DNA of 36,869 bases from an uncultured beta proteobacterium (GTDB lineage: Bacteria; Pseudomonadota; Gammaproteobacteria; Burkholderiales; Burkholderiaceae_C): contig CAILAY010000077.1 of the NCBI GenBank assembly GCA_903832285.1, positions 1 to 36,869 of the forward strand, given 5' to 3'. The notes under the pieces were generated by a model that was not told the origin of the DNA, did no database searches, and saw nothing but the letters and a program-made list of their open reading frames with translations. This document shows positions 25,985 through 34,456 of the stretch, one piece after another. The translations under genes and the position numbers were made by a program. Position 1 is the first letter of the stretch; the number at the start of each line of letters is the position of its first letter.

Positions 25985-27312
25985 TTGTCGGCCTCGCGTT
26001 GTGCCGTAGAGGCATCAAAATAATAGCTGATGCGCCTGCGCGGACTGAGGTAGTTGTACACGTCGCGCGGCACCTGGTTGGGCCGTATCGCCTTGGCGAT
26101 GTTGAACTCGGTTTCGCGGTCCATGTCGAGCAGCATCGCCTCGTCCTTGGGAATGGCCGCGTCAAACACCATGATGGTGGGCTTCATCGGTTTGAGGGTG
26201 TTGACGGTGACCACCAGGCCGATGGCGCCATTGGACAATTGGACGATCGTTCCCGGTGGATAAACGCCCAGGCATCGGATCAGGGTCTGAAGTATGCGCG
26301 GGTCAAACTTGCCGCGCAGCCTGGCGAACATGAGCGACAGTGCCTCGTGCGGTGTCAACGCGTCGGCCAGCAGCAGCGGGTTGCACAGTTCATCGTAGTA
26401 GTTGGCGATGACCACGATGCGCGCCAGCGGCGTAATTGCTTCGCCCTTGAGCTTGCCGGGGAAGCCGCTGCCGTCAAACAACTCGTGATGCTCGCGAATG
26501 ATGCTGATCGCGGCAGGTGCGAGGTTCAGGCGCTGCGCGATGTCCACGCCGAACTGGCAGTGGAGCTCATAGAAATTGCGCTCGGCCTGGGTCAGTGGCT
26601 CGGTCTTCAGGAGGATCTTGTCGGGAATATCCTTGCGTCCAATGTCGTGCAGCAGCGCGCCGATCCCCAGCATGCCCGCGAGTTCGATGGGCAGTTGCAG
26701 GTCGCGCGCCATCATGATGGACAGCACGGTGACGTTGAGCGAATGAAAGTACTGGTCTTCACCGCCGAGCTTGTCACCCATCACCTGGATCGCCAGTTCG
26801 GGCGCATTCAGAATGGAGTCTGCAACCTGTTTGATCAGTTGGGTCGCCTGTTGCACGGTTTCCTGCGGTCTTCGGTACAGGTCCTTTTCGATGTCGCGAA
26901 TCACCTTGACCGAGTTGACAAAGGCGTTCTCGACCCGTTGAGCGTCTACCCGGCGTGCCTTCATCTGCTCGATCAGGGCGCGCTTGGCTTGCATCATCGG
27001 CGAAACTCCGGATTCGCTGGTGCGCAAGGGTTCGGGAACGGGGTGAGGGACGGGTCCTGAGTTCGTCGGCGGTCTCGCCGAGACCTCGCCCAACTGGGTA
27101 TTGATTCGAACGGTTTGCAGTCCCAGGTCGCGAAGGGTACTGATCTGTGCCTGACTCTTGAGCTTGAAGTGACTGAAGGCAAAGGGATGCTCAAACCACT
27201 TCAGGTCGAGCTCGACGTAGTGTCCGATCCGCAACTGGTCGATCGAAATTTCCTGAATATCGCCGTGATTCAAACCGATTCCTTGGGGATTGGAAACTGC
27301 CAAAAGCGCCAC
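25981..27312 (-). CDS. DUF3391 / HD-GYP domain protein, probable c-di-GMP phosphodiesterase
   Basis: A 443-residue cytosolic protein and first gene of the leftward operon. DUF3391 occupies about 20-75 (ISIDQLRIGHYVELDLKWFE; HPFAFSHFKLKSQAQISTLR), followed by a Pro-rich linker (about 80-100). The HD-GYP domain runs about 170-380, with H190, H222-D223 (LLHDIGRKDIP), H251, HHE at 275-277 and DGSGFP at 280-285. The GYP motif is GFP here, a conservative change. HD-GYP enzymes hydrolyse c-di-GMP to pGpG or GMP with a di- or tri-iron centre, and all expected metal ligands appear present. It lacks a receiver domain, so any control by the following kinases would need an adaptor. Start ATG 27312; its stop overlaps the double-PAS kinase by 4 bases. 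Confidence 0.88.
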   Translation of the reverse strand: MALLAVSNPQGIGLNHGDIQEISIDQLRIGHYVELDLKWFEHPFAFSHFKLKSQAQISTLRDLGLQTVRINTQLGEVSARPPTNSGPVPHPVPEPLRTSESGVSPMMQAKRALIEQMKARRVDAQRVENAFVNSVKVIRDIEKDLYRRPQETVQQATQLIKQVADSILNAPELAIQVMGDKLGGEDQYFHSLNVTVLSIMMARDLQLPIELAGMLGIGALLHDIGRKDIPDKILLKTEPLTQAERNFYELHCQFGVDIAQRLNLAPAAISIIREHHELFDGSGFPGKLKGEAITPLARIVVIANYYDELCNPLLLADALTPHEALSLMFARLRGKFDPRILQTLIRCLGVYPPGTIVQLSNGAIGLVVTVNTLKPMKPTIMVFDAAIPKDEAMLLDMDRETEFNIAKAIRPNQVPRDVYNYLSPRRRISYYFDASTAQREADK

Positions 27313-27637
27313 GTCCTAAGCATCGCATCCTAGCGCATTGTGGCGTCTTTTCAGTCAATGCTCACTGACTTAGAATCCGTCTGTGAATGTGGCAGCACCC
27401 TTGAATTCGATGCAGCTCCGCCCGTGGGCTCGGGGAATTCGGCGTTGCCGATTTTGACGCGTGGAGTGCGTCCTTTCAGAACGCCGCTCTCGCTGCGGTC
27501 TGGCTACCGAGGGGCTTGCGGGTGAATTCAGCACGGCGAATGGCCGATGGCGGTGTCGCTCTGAACCCAGAGCGGGGCAAGCCGCCGGCGACTGAACACA
27601 GTCGCGCGCTACGGACGGGTTCGCGCCGAAACCCAGC
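27313..27637. other. 325-bp hairpin-rich intergenic region between the two divergent signalling operons
   Basis: No gene is supported here. The right half holds a run of short inverted repeats: CCGC/GCGG (27484-27498), CGCTCTG/CAGAGCG with an AACC loop (27557-27574), GCGACTG/CAGTCGC with an AACA loop (27588-27605), and GGGTT/AACCC (27617-27634) ending three bases before the ATG at 27638. As RNA upstream of the 1630-residue sensor gene these could form a structured leader, the last hairpin covering the ribosome-binding region, where no Shine-Dalgarno is visible. The block may instead be a dispersed intergenic repeat. Promoters for both operons should also lie here. Confidence 0.4.
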
Positions 27638-30600
27638 ATGAACTGGAACCCGATACTGTGGCGCTCCCTCAAGACCCGGGTGACCCTGTTCACACTGGCC
27701 ATCTTCCTTGCCGGAACCGGGTCCCTGGCTTTGCTGGCCAGCCTGCAATTGCGCCAGGACATGCGCCAGCTCCTGGGCGACCAGCAGTTTGCCACGGTCT
27801 CGCAGGTGGCGACCGAAATCGATCGCGACCTGCAGGAGCGCGTGAGTGCGCTCCAGAGCGTGGCGCGAGCCATCACCCCGGAAGTTCTAGGCGATGCCGC
27901 ATCGATGCAACGCTTCCTGCAAGATCGACTCCTGCTGCATCCGCAGTTCAGCGGTGGCACCTTCGTCACCCGCGCGGACGGTACTGCCATCGCGTCGGTG
28001 CCGCTGTCGGCTGGTCGCGTGGGTACCAATTACCTGGAAAGTGATCACGTCGCGTCGGCGTTGCGCCAGGGAAAAACCGCCGTCAGTGCGCTCGTTGATG
28101 GCAAACAGCGGCAGCCGCCAGTGATCGCCATGGCGACACCCATTCTGGATGCGCGGGGCCACGTGGCGGGTGCTTTGGTCGGACTTTCCGACCCGAGTCA
28201 ATCGAATTTTCTGAGCCGCATCGAAGAGAACCGCTATGGTAAGACCGGTTCCTACTTTTTAGTGGATGCGAAACCGCGCCTGATCATCACGTCGTCCAAC
28301 CGGGAGGGCGTGCTGGCGCCTCTGGCTGACGTGGGGGTGGTTCCCGCGCTGGACCGCTTTGTGCAGGGCTACGAGGGCTGGGCGACCTACAGGAATCAGT
28401 TGGGCGTGGAGCAATTGGGCGCGGGCAAGCGTCTGACGGCTGCCAACTGGGGGGTTTTTGCTTCCATTCCAACTCAGGAGGCCTTCGCACCGATCGAGTC
28501 CATGCAGCAGCGCATGTGGCTTGCCATGCTGTGGCTGAGCTTGCTGGCGGGAGGCTTGACCTGGTGGATGTTGCGACGTGAACTGGCGCCCATGCTTGCC
28601 GCTGCCAAAACGTTGGCGCTCTGGTCCGACACGCAGCAGAAGACGCGGGTGCTGCCCATCGCACGAGCGGACGAAGTGGGGCAATTGATCGGAAGTTTCA
28701 ACGGGCTGCTGCAGACCCAGAGGCTGCAGGAAGCGGCTTTGCACGAAAGCGAATTTCGCTGGAAATTTGCGATCGAAGGCACGGGCGACGCGCTCTGGGA
28801 CTGGAATCCTGTCGAAGACAGGTTGCACTTTTCCCCGCGCTGGAACCAGATGCTGGGCTACCCGCAACCTGACGCGGGTCATGGCCTGCAGGATTGGGAG
28901 GCGCGGGTCCATCCCGATGACCAAGCTGCCGTGCAGGAGACGCTGCGCCGCTTCCTGGACGGGGAAACGCCGCGCTACAGCAGCGAATACCGACTGCGCC
29001 ATCAGGACGGCAGCTACCTCTGGGCGCTGGACCGCGGCGCTGTCGTGGAACGCACCCACGAGGGTCGACCCTTGCGCGTTATCGGAACGATCAGGGATAT
29101 CACCGAGCGCAAACAGAGCGAAACCCGTCTGCGTTTGTCGAACCAGCGCGCCGAGGTGCTGCTGGCGCTGCCGGTAGTGGCCGAGAGCATGGATGAGCGC
29201 GCCTTCATGCAACACGGGCTGAACCAGGCCGAGCGACTCACCCACAGCCAGATCGGCTTCATCCATATCGTGCACGACGACCAGGACAAGATAGAGCTGG
29301 TGACCTGGTCGGCGAGTACGCTCGAACACTACTGTCAGGCCAGCTATGACATCCACTACCCGGTCAGTCAGGCCGGAATCTGGGCCGATGCCCTGCGCCG
29401 GCGCGCGCCGGTCGTGGTCAATGACTATGACGGCGCCCCGGGCAAGAACGGATTGCCATCGGGACATGCGCGACTGGAGCGCCTCATCAGCGTGCCCGTG
29501 ATTGAGGCCGGCCTGGTGCGCCTGATGGCAGGCGTGGGAAACAAGACCGAGCCCTATACCGAGATGGATGTCGAGACCATGCAGCTGATTGCCAACACGG
29601 TTTGGCAGATCGTGCGCCAGCGCCGTACCGAGAGCGAGCTGCGTGCCAGCGAGGCGCGCCACCGTTTGCTGGCGGACAATGCGACCGACGTGATCTGGAC
29701 CATGACATTGGAGGGGCGTTATACCTACGTCAGCCCCTCGGTGGAAAGGCTGTGCGGCTATACCGGCGCCGAGATGCTCAGCGAGTCGATGGAAAACCTT
29801 GTCGCAGCCGGTTCCCGGCCGCTCGCGCAACGGGGCCTGAGTCAGTTTTTGGCGGACCTCGCGGCAGGGGTTGCACAACCGGAGTTTCGGGCCGATCTGG
29901 AAGTGCGCTGCAAGGACGGCAGCACGGTCTGGACCGAGGTGGCTGCGGGTGCCATGCGCGATGCCAAAGGCGACGTGATTGGCATCCAGGGTGTCAGCCG
30001 TGACATCACTGAGCGCCGGACACAGCAGGCGCAGCTGAAGATTGCGGCCCAGGTGTTTGCACAGGGGCGTGAAGGCGTCACCGTGACGGACGCGAATCGC
30101 GGCATCGTGCTGGTGAACCAGGCCTTCACCGAAATCACCGGCTACAGCCAGTCCGAGGTGCTGGGTCGCAATCCCCGCATCCTGTCCTCGGGGCGGCAAA
30201 ACGCGGACTTCTACCGCAGCATGTGGGAGACGATCAAGCACGAAGGACACTGGTCCAGTGAAATCTGGAACCGGCGCAAAGATGGCACGGAGTATCCCGA
30301 GTGGCTTTCCGTATCGGCGCTGCATGACGAGCAGGGACAAACCACCCACTACGTCGGCAGCTTCAGCGACCTGAGCGCCGCCAAGTTGGCGGAAAACCGG
30401 ATTCAGTGGCTGTCACATTTTGACGTTCTGACCGGACTGCCGAATCAAACGCTGCTCAGGGACCGCGCCGGGCATACGCTCACCATGGCGCAACGCGGCG
30501 GCGAGTCGCTGACCTTGCTGCTGGTGGGGCTTGATCACTTCAGCGATTTCAACGACACGCTGGGCCACGCCACCAGCGATGCCCTGCTGGTGGAATTGGC

Positions 30601-32530
30601 CCAGCGCATAAGTGCCAGCGTGCGCGAGCAGGACACTGTCGCGCGTCTGAGCGGCAAGGAATTTGCGCTGGTGCTGCCCAACACCGGTGCCAGTGGCGGT
30701 GCCCACCTGGCCGCCGAGCTCCAAGGCAAACTGACGTTGCCCTGTCATCTGGATGGGCAGGAGTTGAATCAAACGGTCTCGATCGGTGTGGCCTGTTATC
30801 CCGAGGATGGCGGCGACTTTGACGCGCTGCTGAAATCAGCATTGATTGCGATGCATCGTGCCCAGGCCGATGGCGGCGGCAGTTGCCAGTTCTACAGCGC
30901 CGAAATGTCCGAACAACTGCAACGCCACGACCAAATGCTCAAGGCGTTGCGCCGGGCCATCGCACTGGATCAGTTTGAGCTGCTGTATCAGCCGCTGGCA
31001 GACCTGCAAACAGGACAGATCAGCGGCATGGAGGCACTGTTGCGCTGGCACCATCCCGAGCTGGGTAGCGTGTCCCCAGTGCAGTTTATTCCCCTGGCCG
31101 AAAAGTCGGGACTGATCACGGACATCGGCGACTGGGTTTTGCGCCGCGCTTGCCGAGACCTGCGCAACTGGCTGGACCGAGGGCTTGCGATTCCCTACGT
31201 TGCGATCAACGTGTCGCCGCATCAGTTTCGCGACAACGATCTTCTGGCTCAGGTCAAAGGCGCGTTGAAGGAGTCGCTGATCGACCCGACGCTGATCTTT
31301 CTGGAGTTGACAGAGAGCGCGCTGATGGACGACGTGGAGCGAAGCACGGCCACGATCAGGGAGCTCAGGCAACTCGGCGTGAAGCTTTCGCTGGACGATT
31401 TCGGCACCGGCTATTCGTCGCTGAGCTACCTAAAGTGTTTCCCCTTCGACAAGGTGAAGATCGACCAGTCGTTTGTGCGGGGCGTCACCCAGGAAGCGAA
31501 CGACCTGTTACTGGTGGAGGTGATTGTCTCGATGGCGCACGGCCTGGGTATGCGGGTCGTGGCCGAGGGCGTGGAGACGCGGGCCCAGTGCGAAATCATG
31601 AGTGCCAAAGTGTGCGACGAAATTCAGGGCTTCTACTTCTCGCAGCCGGTCGATGCCCAGGCCATCGAAGCCTTGTTCGCCCAAGGGCACGCGCTGGCGC
31701 CGCAGCTGCTGCGCCTGCACAAGCCGCCGGCCACGCTGCTGCTGGTGGACGACGAGCCCAACATCGTGTCCGCGCTCAAGCGCCTGTTGCGGCGCGACGG
31801 CTACACCATTCTCACCGCCAACTGTGGCGCGCAGGGCCTGGAATTGCTCGCCAATAATCGGGTGGACGTGATCATCTCCGACCAGCGTATGCCGGGCATG
31901 ACCGGAGTGGATTTCCTGCGGCAGGCCAAGGTCAACTTCCCGAACACGATCCGCATCGTGCTGTCCGGCTACACCGAATTGCAGTCCGTCACGGACGCCA
32001 TCAACGAGGGTGCGGTGTACCGGTTTTTAACCAAACCCTGGGACGACGAGCAGTTGCGCGGGCACGTTCGCGAAGCCTTTGAATACCAGGGGCTGGCGGA
32101 AGAAAACCGGCTGCTGGACCTCAAGATTCGCAGTAGCAACCTGGAATTGACTGCGGCGAACCGGGAAATGGCTGAAGTGCTCCAGCGGCTGCGAGAACAG
32201 GGCGACCGCGAGCGCAACAGTGTGGAGATTGCGCGTGAGGCGTTGCAGCACATTCCGCTGCCCGTCATCGGCGTTGACGATGCAGGCCTGGTGGCCTTTG
32301 CCAACGTTGCGGCATTCGAGCTTTTTGTTGATGCGGGACCGTTCTTCGGCATGGAACTGAGTTACGCCTTGCCCGAGGTGCAGGCTGCCATGGCCGGCGC
32401 CGTCGAAGGTGTGCCGTGTGCGCTGGAATTGCGTGGCAGCCGCTATCAGATGCGGTGGGATCGCATGGGTCGGGACTCAGAGGCGCGTGGTGTGGTTGTA
32501 ACTTTTTCCAAGATCGGTGCCGGTTTATGA
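27638..32530 (+). CDS. 1630-residue multi-sensor protein: Cache-HAMP-PAS-GAF-PAS-PAS-GGDEF(degenerate)-EAL-REC-PAS
   Basis: TM1 lies at about 15-37 and TM2 at about 292-311, enclosing a Cache-type periplasmic sensor (GTFVTRADGTAIASVPLSAG; ENRYGKTGSYFLVD). Then come HAMP (312-365), PAS 1 (373-490), GAF (about 505-655), PAS 2 (674-790) and PAS 3 (802-910). The GGDEF domain (915-1085) has SGKEF at 1005-1009, which should abolish cyclase activity. The EAL domain (1100-1345) keeps E1132 in EALLR and DDFGTGYSSLSYLK, so it is a likely phosphodiesterase. A receiver (1366-1480) has the DD pair from 1371, phosphoacceptor D1415 and KPW. A coiled coil and a PAS-like end (about 1550-1625) follow. An ordinary RpfG-style receiver after EAL is rare. 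Its stop overlaps the next start by ATGA. No clear ribosome-binding site; the start is the first family-like ATG. Confidence 0.88.
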   Translation: MNWNPILWRSLKTRVTLFTLAIFLAGTGSLALLASLQLRQDMRQLLGDQQFATVSQVATEIDRDLQERVSALQSVARAITPEVLGDAASMQRFLQDRLLLHPQFSGGTFVTRADGTAIASVPLSAGRVGTNYLESDHVASALRQGKTAVSALVDGKQRQPPVIAMATPILDARGHVAGALVGLSDPSQSNFLSRIEENRYGKTGSYFLVDAKPRLIITSSNREGVLAPLADVGVVPALDRFVQGYEGWATYRNQLGVEQLGAGKRLTAANWGVFASIPTQEAFAPIESMQQRMWLAMLWLSLLAGGLTWWMLRRELAPMLAAAKTLALWSDTQQKTRVLPIARADEVGQLIGSFNGLLQTQRLQEAALHESEFRWKFAIEGTGDALWDWNPVEDRLHFSPRWNQMLGYPQPDAGHGLQDWEARVHPDDQAAVQETLRRFLDGETPRYSSEYRLRHQDGSYLWALDRGAVVERTHEGRPLRVIGTIRDITERKQSETRLRLSNQRAEVLLALPVVAESMDERAFMQHGLNQAERLTHSQIGFIHIVHDDQDKIELVTWSASTLEHYCQASYDIHYPVSQAGIWADALRRRAPVVVNDYDGAPGKNGLPSGHARLERLISVPVIEAGLVRLMAGVGNKTEPYTEMDVETMQLIANTVWQIVRQRRTESELRASEARHRLLADNATDVIWTMTLEGRYTYVSPSVERLCGYTGAEMLSESMENLVAAGSRPLAQRGLSQFLADLAAGVAQPEFRADLEVRCKDGSTVWTEVAAGAMRDAKGDVIGIQGVSRDITERRTQQAQLKIAAQVFAQGREGVTVTDANRGIVLVNQAFTEITGYSQSEVLGRNPRILSSGRQNADFYRSMWETIKHEGHWSSEIWNRRKDGTEYPEWLSVSALHDEQGQTTHYVGSFSDLSAAKLAENRIQWLSHFDVLTGLPNQTLLRDRAGHTLTMAQRGGESLTLLLVGLDHFSDFNDTLGHATSDALLVELAQRISASVREQDTVARLSGKEFALVLPNTGASGGAHLAAELQGKLTLPCHLDGQELNQTVSIGVACYPEDGGDFDALLKSALIAMHRAQADGGGSCQFYSAEMSEQLQRHDQMLKALRRAIALDQFELLYQPLADLQTGQISGMEALLRWHHPELGSVSPVQFIPLAEKSGLITDIGDWVLRRACRDLRNWLDRGLAIPYVAINVSPHQFRDNDLLAQVKGALKESLIDPTLIFLELTESALMDDVERSTATIRELRQLGVKLSLDDFGTGYSSLSYLKCFPFDKVKIDQSFVRGVTQEANDLLLVEVIVSMAHGLGMRVVAEGVETRAQCEIMSAKVCDEIQGFYFSQPVDAQAIEALFAQGHALAPQLLRLHKPPATLLLVDDEPNIVSALKRLLRRDGYTILTANCGAQGLELLANNRVDVIISDQRMPGMTGVDFLRQAKVNFPNTIRIVLSGYTELQSVTDAINEGAVYRFLTKPWDDEQLRGHVREAFEYQGLAEENRLLDLKIRSSNLELTAANREMAEVLQRLREQGDRERNSVEIAREALQHIPLPVIGVDDAGLVAFANVAAFELFVDAGPFFGMELSYALPEVQAAMAGAVEGVPCALELRGSRYQMRWDRMGRDSEARGVVVTFSKIGAGL

Positions 32531-33837
32531 GTCCAGTCGAATCCGCCACTGCCACGATCCTGTGCGTGGACGACGAGGCGAATATCCTGTCGGCGCTCAG
32601 GCGGCTGTTGCGGCCCTCGGGCTGGCGCATCCTGACGGCGGAAAGCGGTGCCGCAGGACTGGAAATTCTGGCCAAGGAGCCGGTGGATCTGGTGATCTCG
32701 GACATGCGCATGCCGGAGATGGACGGGGCGCGATTTCTGGAGCAGGTGCGCGAGCGCTGGCCACAAAGCATGCGGTTGTTGCTGACGGGTTATGCCGACA
32801 TGACCTCCACCGTCAATGCCATTAACCGCGGCCAGATCTACCGCTACATTTCCAAACCGTGGAACGACAGCGAGCTGCCGCTGATCATCAAGGAGGCGCT
32901 GGAGCACGCGCGATTGCTGGCCGAAAACGAGCGCCTGCAGGCCCTCACGCGGCAACAGAACGAGCAGTTGCGCGAGCTCAACGAAGGTCTGGAGCGCAGG
33001 GTGACCGAGCGCACGGCGGAATTGAATCAGGTAAACAGTTTTCTCAATCTGGCGAACCAGCAGTTGAAGCAGAAATTTCTGGTGTCGATCAAGATGTTCA
33101 CCGGCTTGATTGAATTGCGCGGTGGCGTGATTGCCGGTCACTCGCACCGCGTGAGCGAGATGGCGCGTCGGCTGGCGCAGGAGTCCGGTCTGGATGAACG
33201 CGCGTGTCACGATGTCTTTCTGGCCGGTCTGCTGCACGACATCGGCAAGCTGGGACTGTCGGATGGCCTGCTGACGCGGCCGGTCTCCGCCATGAACGGC
33301 ACGCAGATGGCTGAATATAGCCGCCACGTCACCGACGGTGAAGCCGCCCTGATGCCGCTGGAAGAACTGCGCGAAGCGGCGCGACTGATCCGCTCGCATC
33401 ACGAGCATTTCAACGGCCGCGGCTTTCCGGACAGTTTGTGTGGCGAGGAAATCCCGCTTGGCAGCCGCATCCTGGCGGTGGTGAACGACTACGACGGTTT
33501 TCAAATCGGCACGCTGGCCGAGAAGCGACTGACACCCGAACAGTCGCTGGCGATGTTGCGCCAACTCGCGGGCAAGCGCTACGAACCCAGACTGGTGGAA
33601 ACATTTGCGCAGTTGATCGAGCAGGGGCGTTTAGGGCAGGCGGGGGAAACGCGTGTGGCAGCGGATCAGCTCCAACCCGGCATGGTGCTGGCGCGGGACT
33701 TTTTGGCCGACAATGGAACGCTGTTGCTGGCCGCTGATATGCTGTTGACGCCATCGATGGTGGGGCTCATCAGGACCGTGGCGGCGCGGCGGAGCGAGCC
33801 GCTGTTGTTGCAGGTGCGGGTCGACAAAAAGGAGTAA
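32527..33837 (+). CDS. Response regulator with HD-GYP output (RpfG-like c-di-GMP phosphodiesterase)
   Basis: A 436-residue cytosolic protein. The receiver (about 8-125) has DDE at 15-17, phosphoacceptor D59 (ISDMRMPEMDG), T87 and K110 (ISKPWND). A coiled coil (about 128-190) leads to the HD-GYP domain (about 190-365): H205/H207 region (AGHSHRVSEMA), H237-D238 (LLHDIGKLGL), HHE at 291-293, GRGFP at 297-301 and NDYDGFQIG. The GYP signature is altered to GFP and the usual WDGSG to FNGRG, but the metal-binding His/Asp residues remain. The C-terminal part (about 370-436) resembles the extra domain seen in some regulators of this group. It overlaps the sensor gene by 4 bases and is followed after 3 bases by a lone receiver. 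Likely target of one of the orphan kinases in this locus. Confidence 0.9.
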   Translation: MSPVESATATILCVDDEANILSALRRLLRPSGWRILTAESGAAGLEILAKEPVDLVISDMRMPEMDGARFLEQVRERWPQSMRLLLTGYADMTSTVNAINRGQIYRYISKPWNDSELPLIIKEALEHARLLAENERLQALTRQQNEQLRELNEGLERRVTERTAELNQVNSFLNLANQQLKQKFLVSIKMFTGLIELRGGVIAGHSHRVSEMARRLAQESGLDERACHDVFLAGLLHDIGKLGLSDGLLTRPVSAMNGTQMAEYSRHVTDGEAALMPLEELREAARLIRSHHEHFNGRGFPDSLCGEEIPLGSRILAVVNDYDGFQIGTLAEKRLTPEQSLAMLRQLAGKRYEPRLVETFAQLIEQGRLGQAGETRVAADQLQPGMVLARDFLADNGTLLLAADMLLTPSMVGLIRTVAARRSEPLLLQVRVDKKE

Positions 33838-33840
33838 GCC

Positions 33841-34416
33841 ATGAGCAGGATATTGATCGTTGACGATGAAGAATCGATATTGAAGGCGCTCAAGCGGGTG
33901 CTGACGCTGACGCCGTGCTTTGCCGCTGGCAAGCAGTTCAAGCTCACAGTCGACACCTTCAACTCGGCGCTGGCGGCGCTGGAAAAGGCGCGCCACACGG
34001 CCTACGATCTGGTGCTTTCGGATTACCGTATGCCGGGGATGGACGGCGTGCAATTGCTCAAGCAAGTGCGTGAAATCCAGCCTGATGCGGTGCGCATGAT
34101 TCTGTCAGGCTACGCCGACCTGAACGGCCTGATCGCGGCCATCAACGATGCCGGTATCAGCCGCTTCATATCCAAACCCTGGAACGATTACGAACTTGTC
34201 AGCGCCTTGGGTCAGGCGCTGGCACTGCGCGACCTCACGCTGGAAAACCAGAGGCTGGCAGACCAGACGCGGCTGGCCAACGGAACCATCTCGGCGCAGG
34301 AACTGGAGTTCAAGCGGCTGGAGGCTGAGGAGCCCGGTATTACCCACGTTGTCTGGGACACCGACGGCTCGGTGCTGATGGATGCATCCACCCTCGGCTA
34401 TACCGGGAAGTTCTGA
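33841..34416 (+). CDS. Stand-alone receiver domain protein
   Basis: A 191-residue protein made of one receiver domain (about 1-125) with DDE at 8-10, phosphoacceptor D61 (LSDYRMPGMDG), S89 and K112 (ISKPWND). The stretch TLTPCFAAGKQFKLTVDTFN around 22-41 lengthens the first helix-strand connection compared with ordinary receivers. A helical linker (about 126-165) and a short end, HVVWDTDGSVLMD, form a C-terminal tail I do not recognise. It has no output domain, so it could be a phosphate shuttle or sink among the kinases and HD-GYP/EAL proteins of this locus. It starts 3 bases after the HD-GYP gene. Confidence 0.88.
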   Translation: MSRILIVDDEESILKALKRVLTLTPCFAAGKQFKLTVDTFNSALAALEKARHTAYDLVLSDYRMPGMDGVQLLKQVREIQPDAVRMILSGYADLNGLIAAINDAGISRFISKPWNDYELVSALGQALALRDLTLENQRLADQTRLANGTISAQELEFKRLEAEEPGITHVVWDTDGSVLMDASTLGYTGKF

Positions 34417-34456
34417 GTTTTTTGTTTCCAGTCGCGCCGTTAAGTCGGGGAACAAC

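Noticed and set aside
27340..27637. Plus- and minus-strand open frames in the intergenic region between the signalling operons.
   Set aside because: No ribosome-binding sites or domain similarity; the hairpin pattern explains the composition better.
28259..30349. A 696-codon minus-strand open frame opposite the giant sensor gene.
   Set aside because: Antisense shadow of high-GC coding DNA; no family features, whereas the plus strand has continuous PAS/GAF/GGDEF domains.
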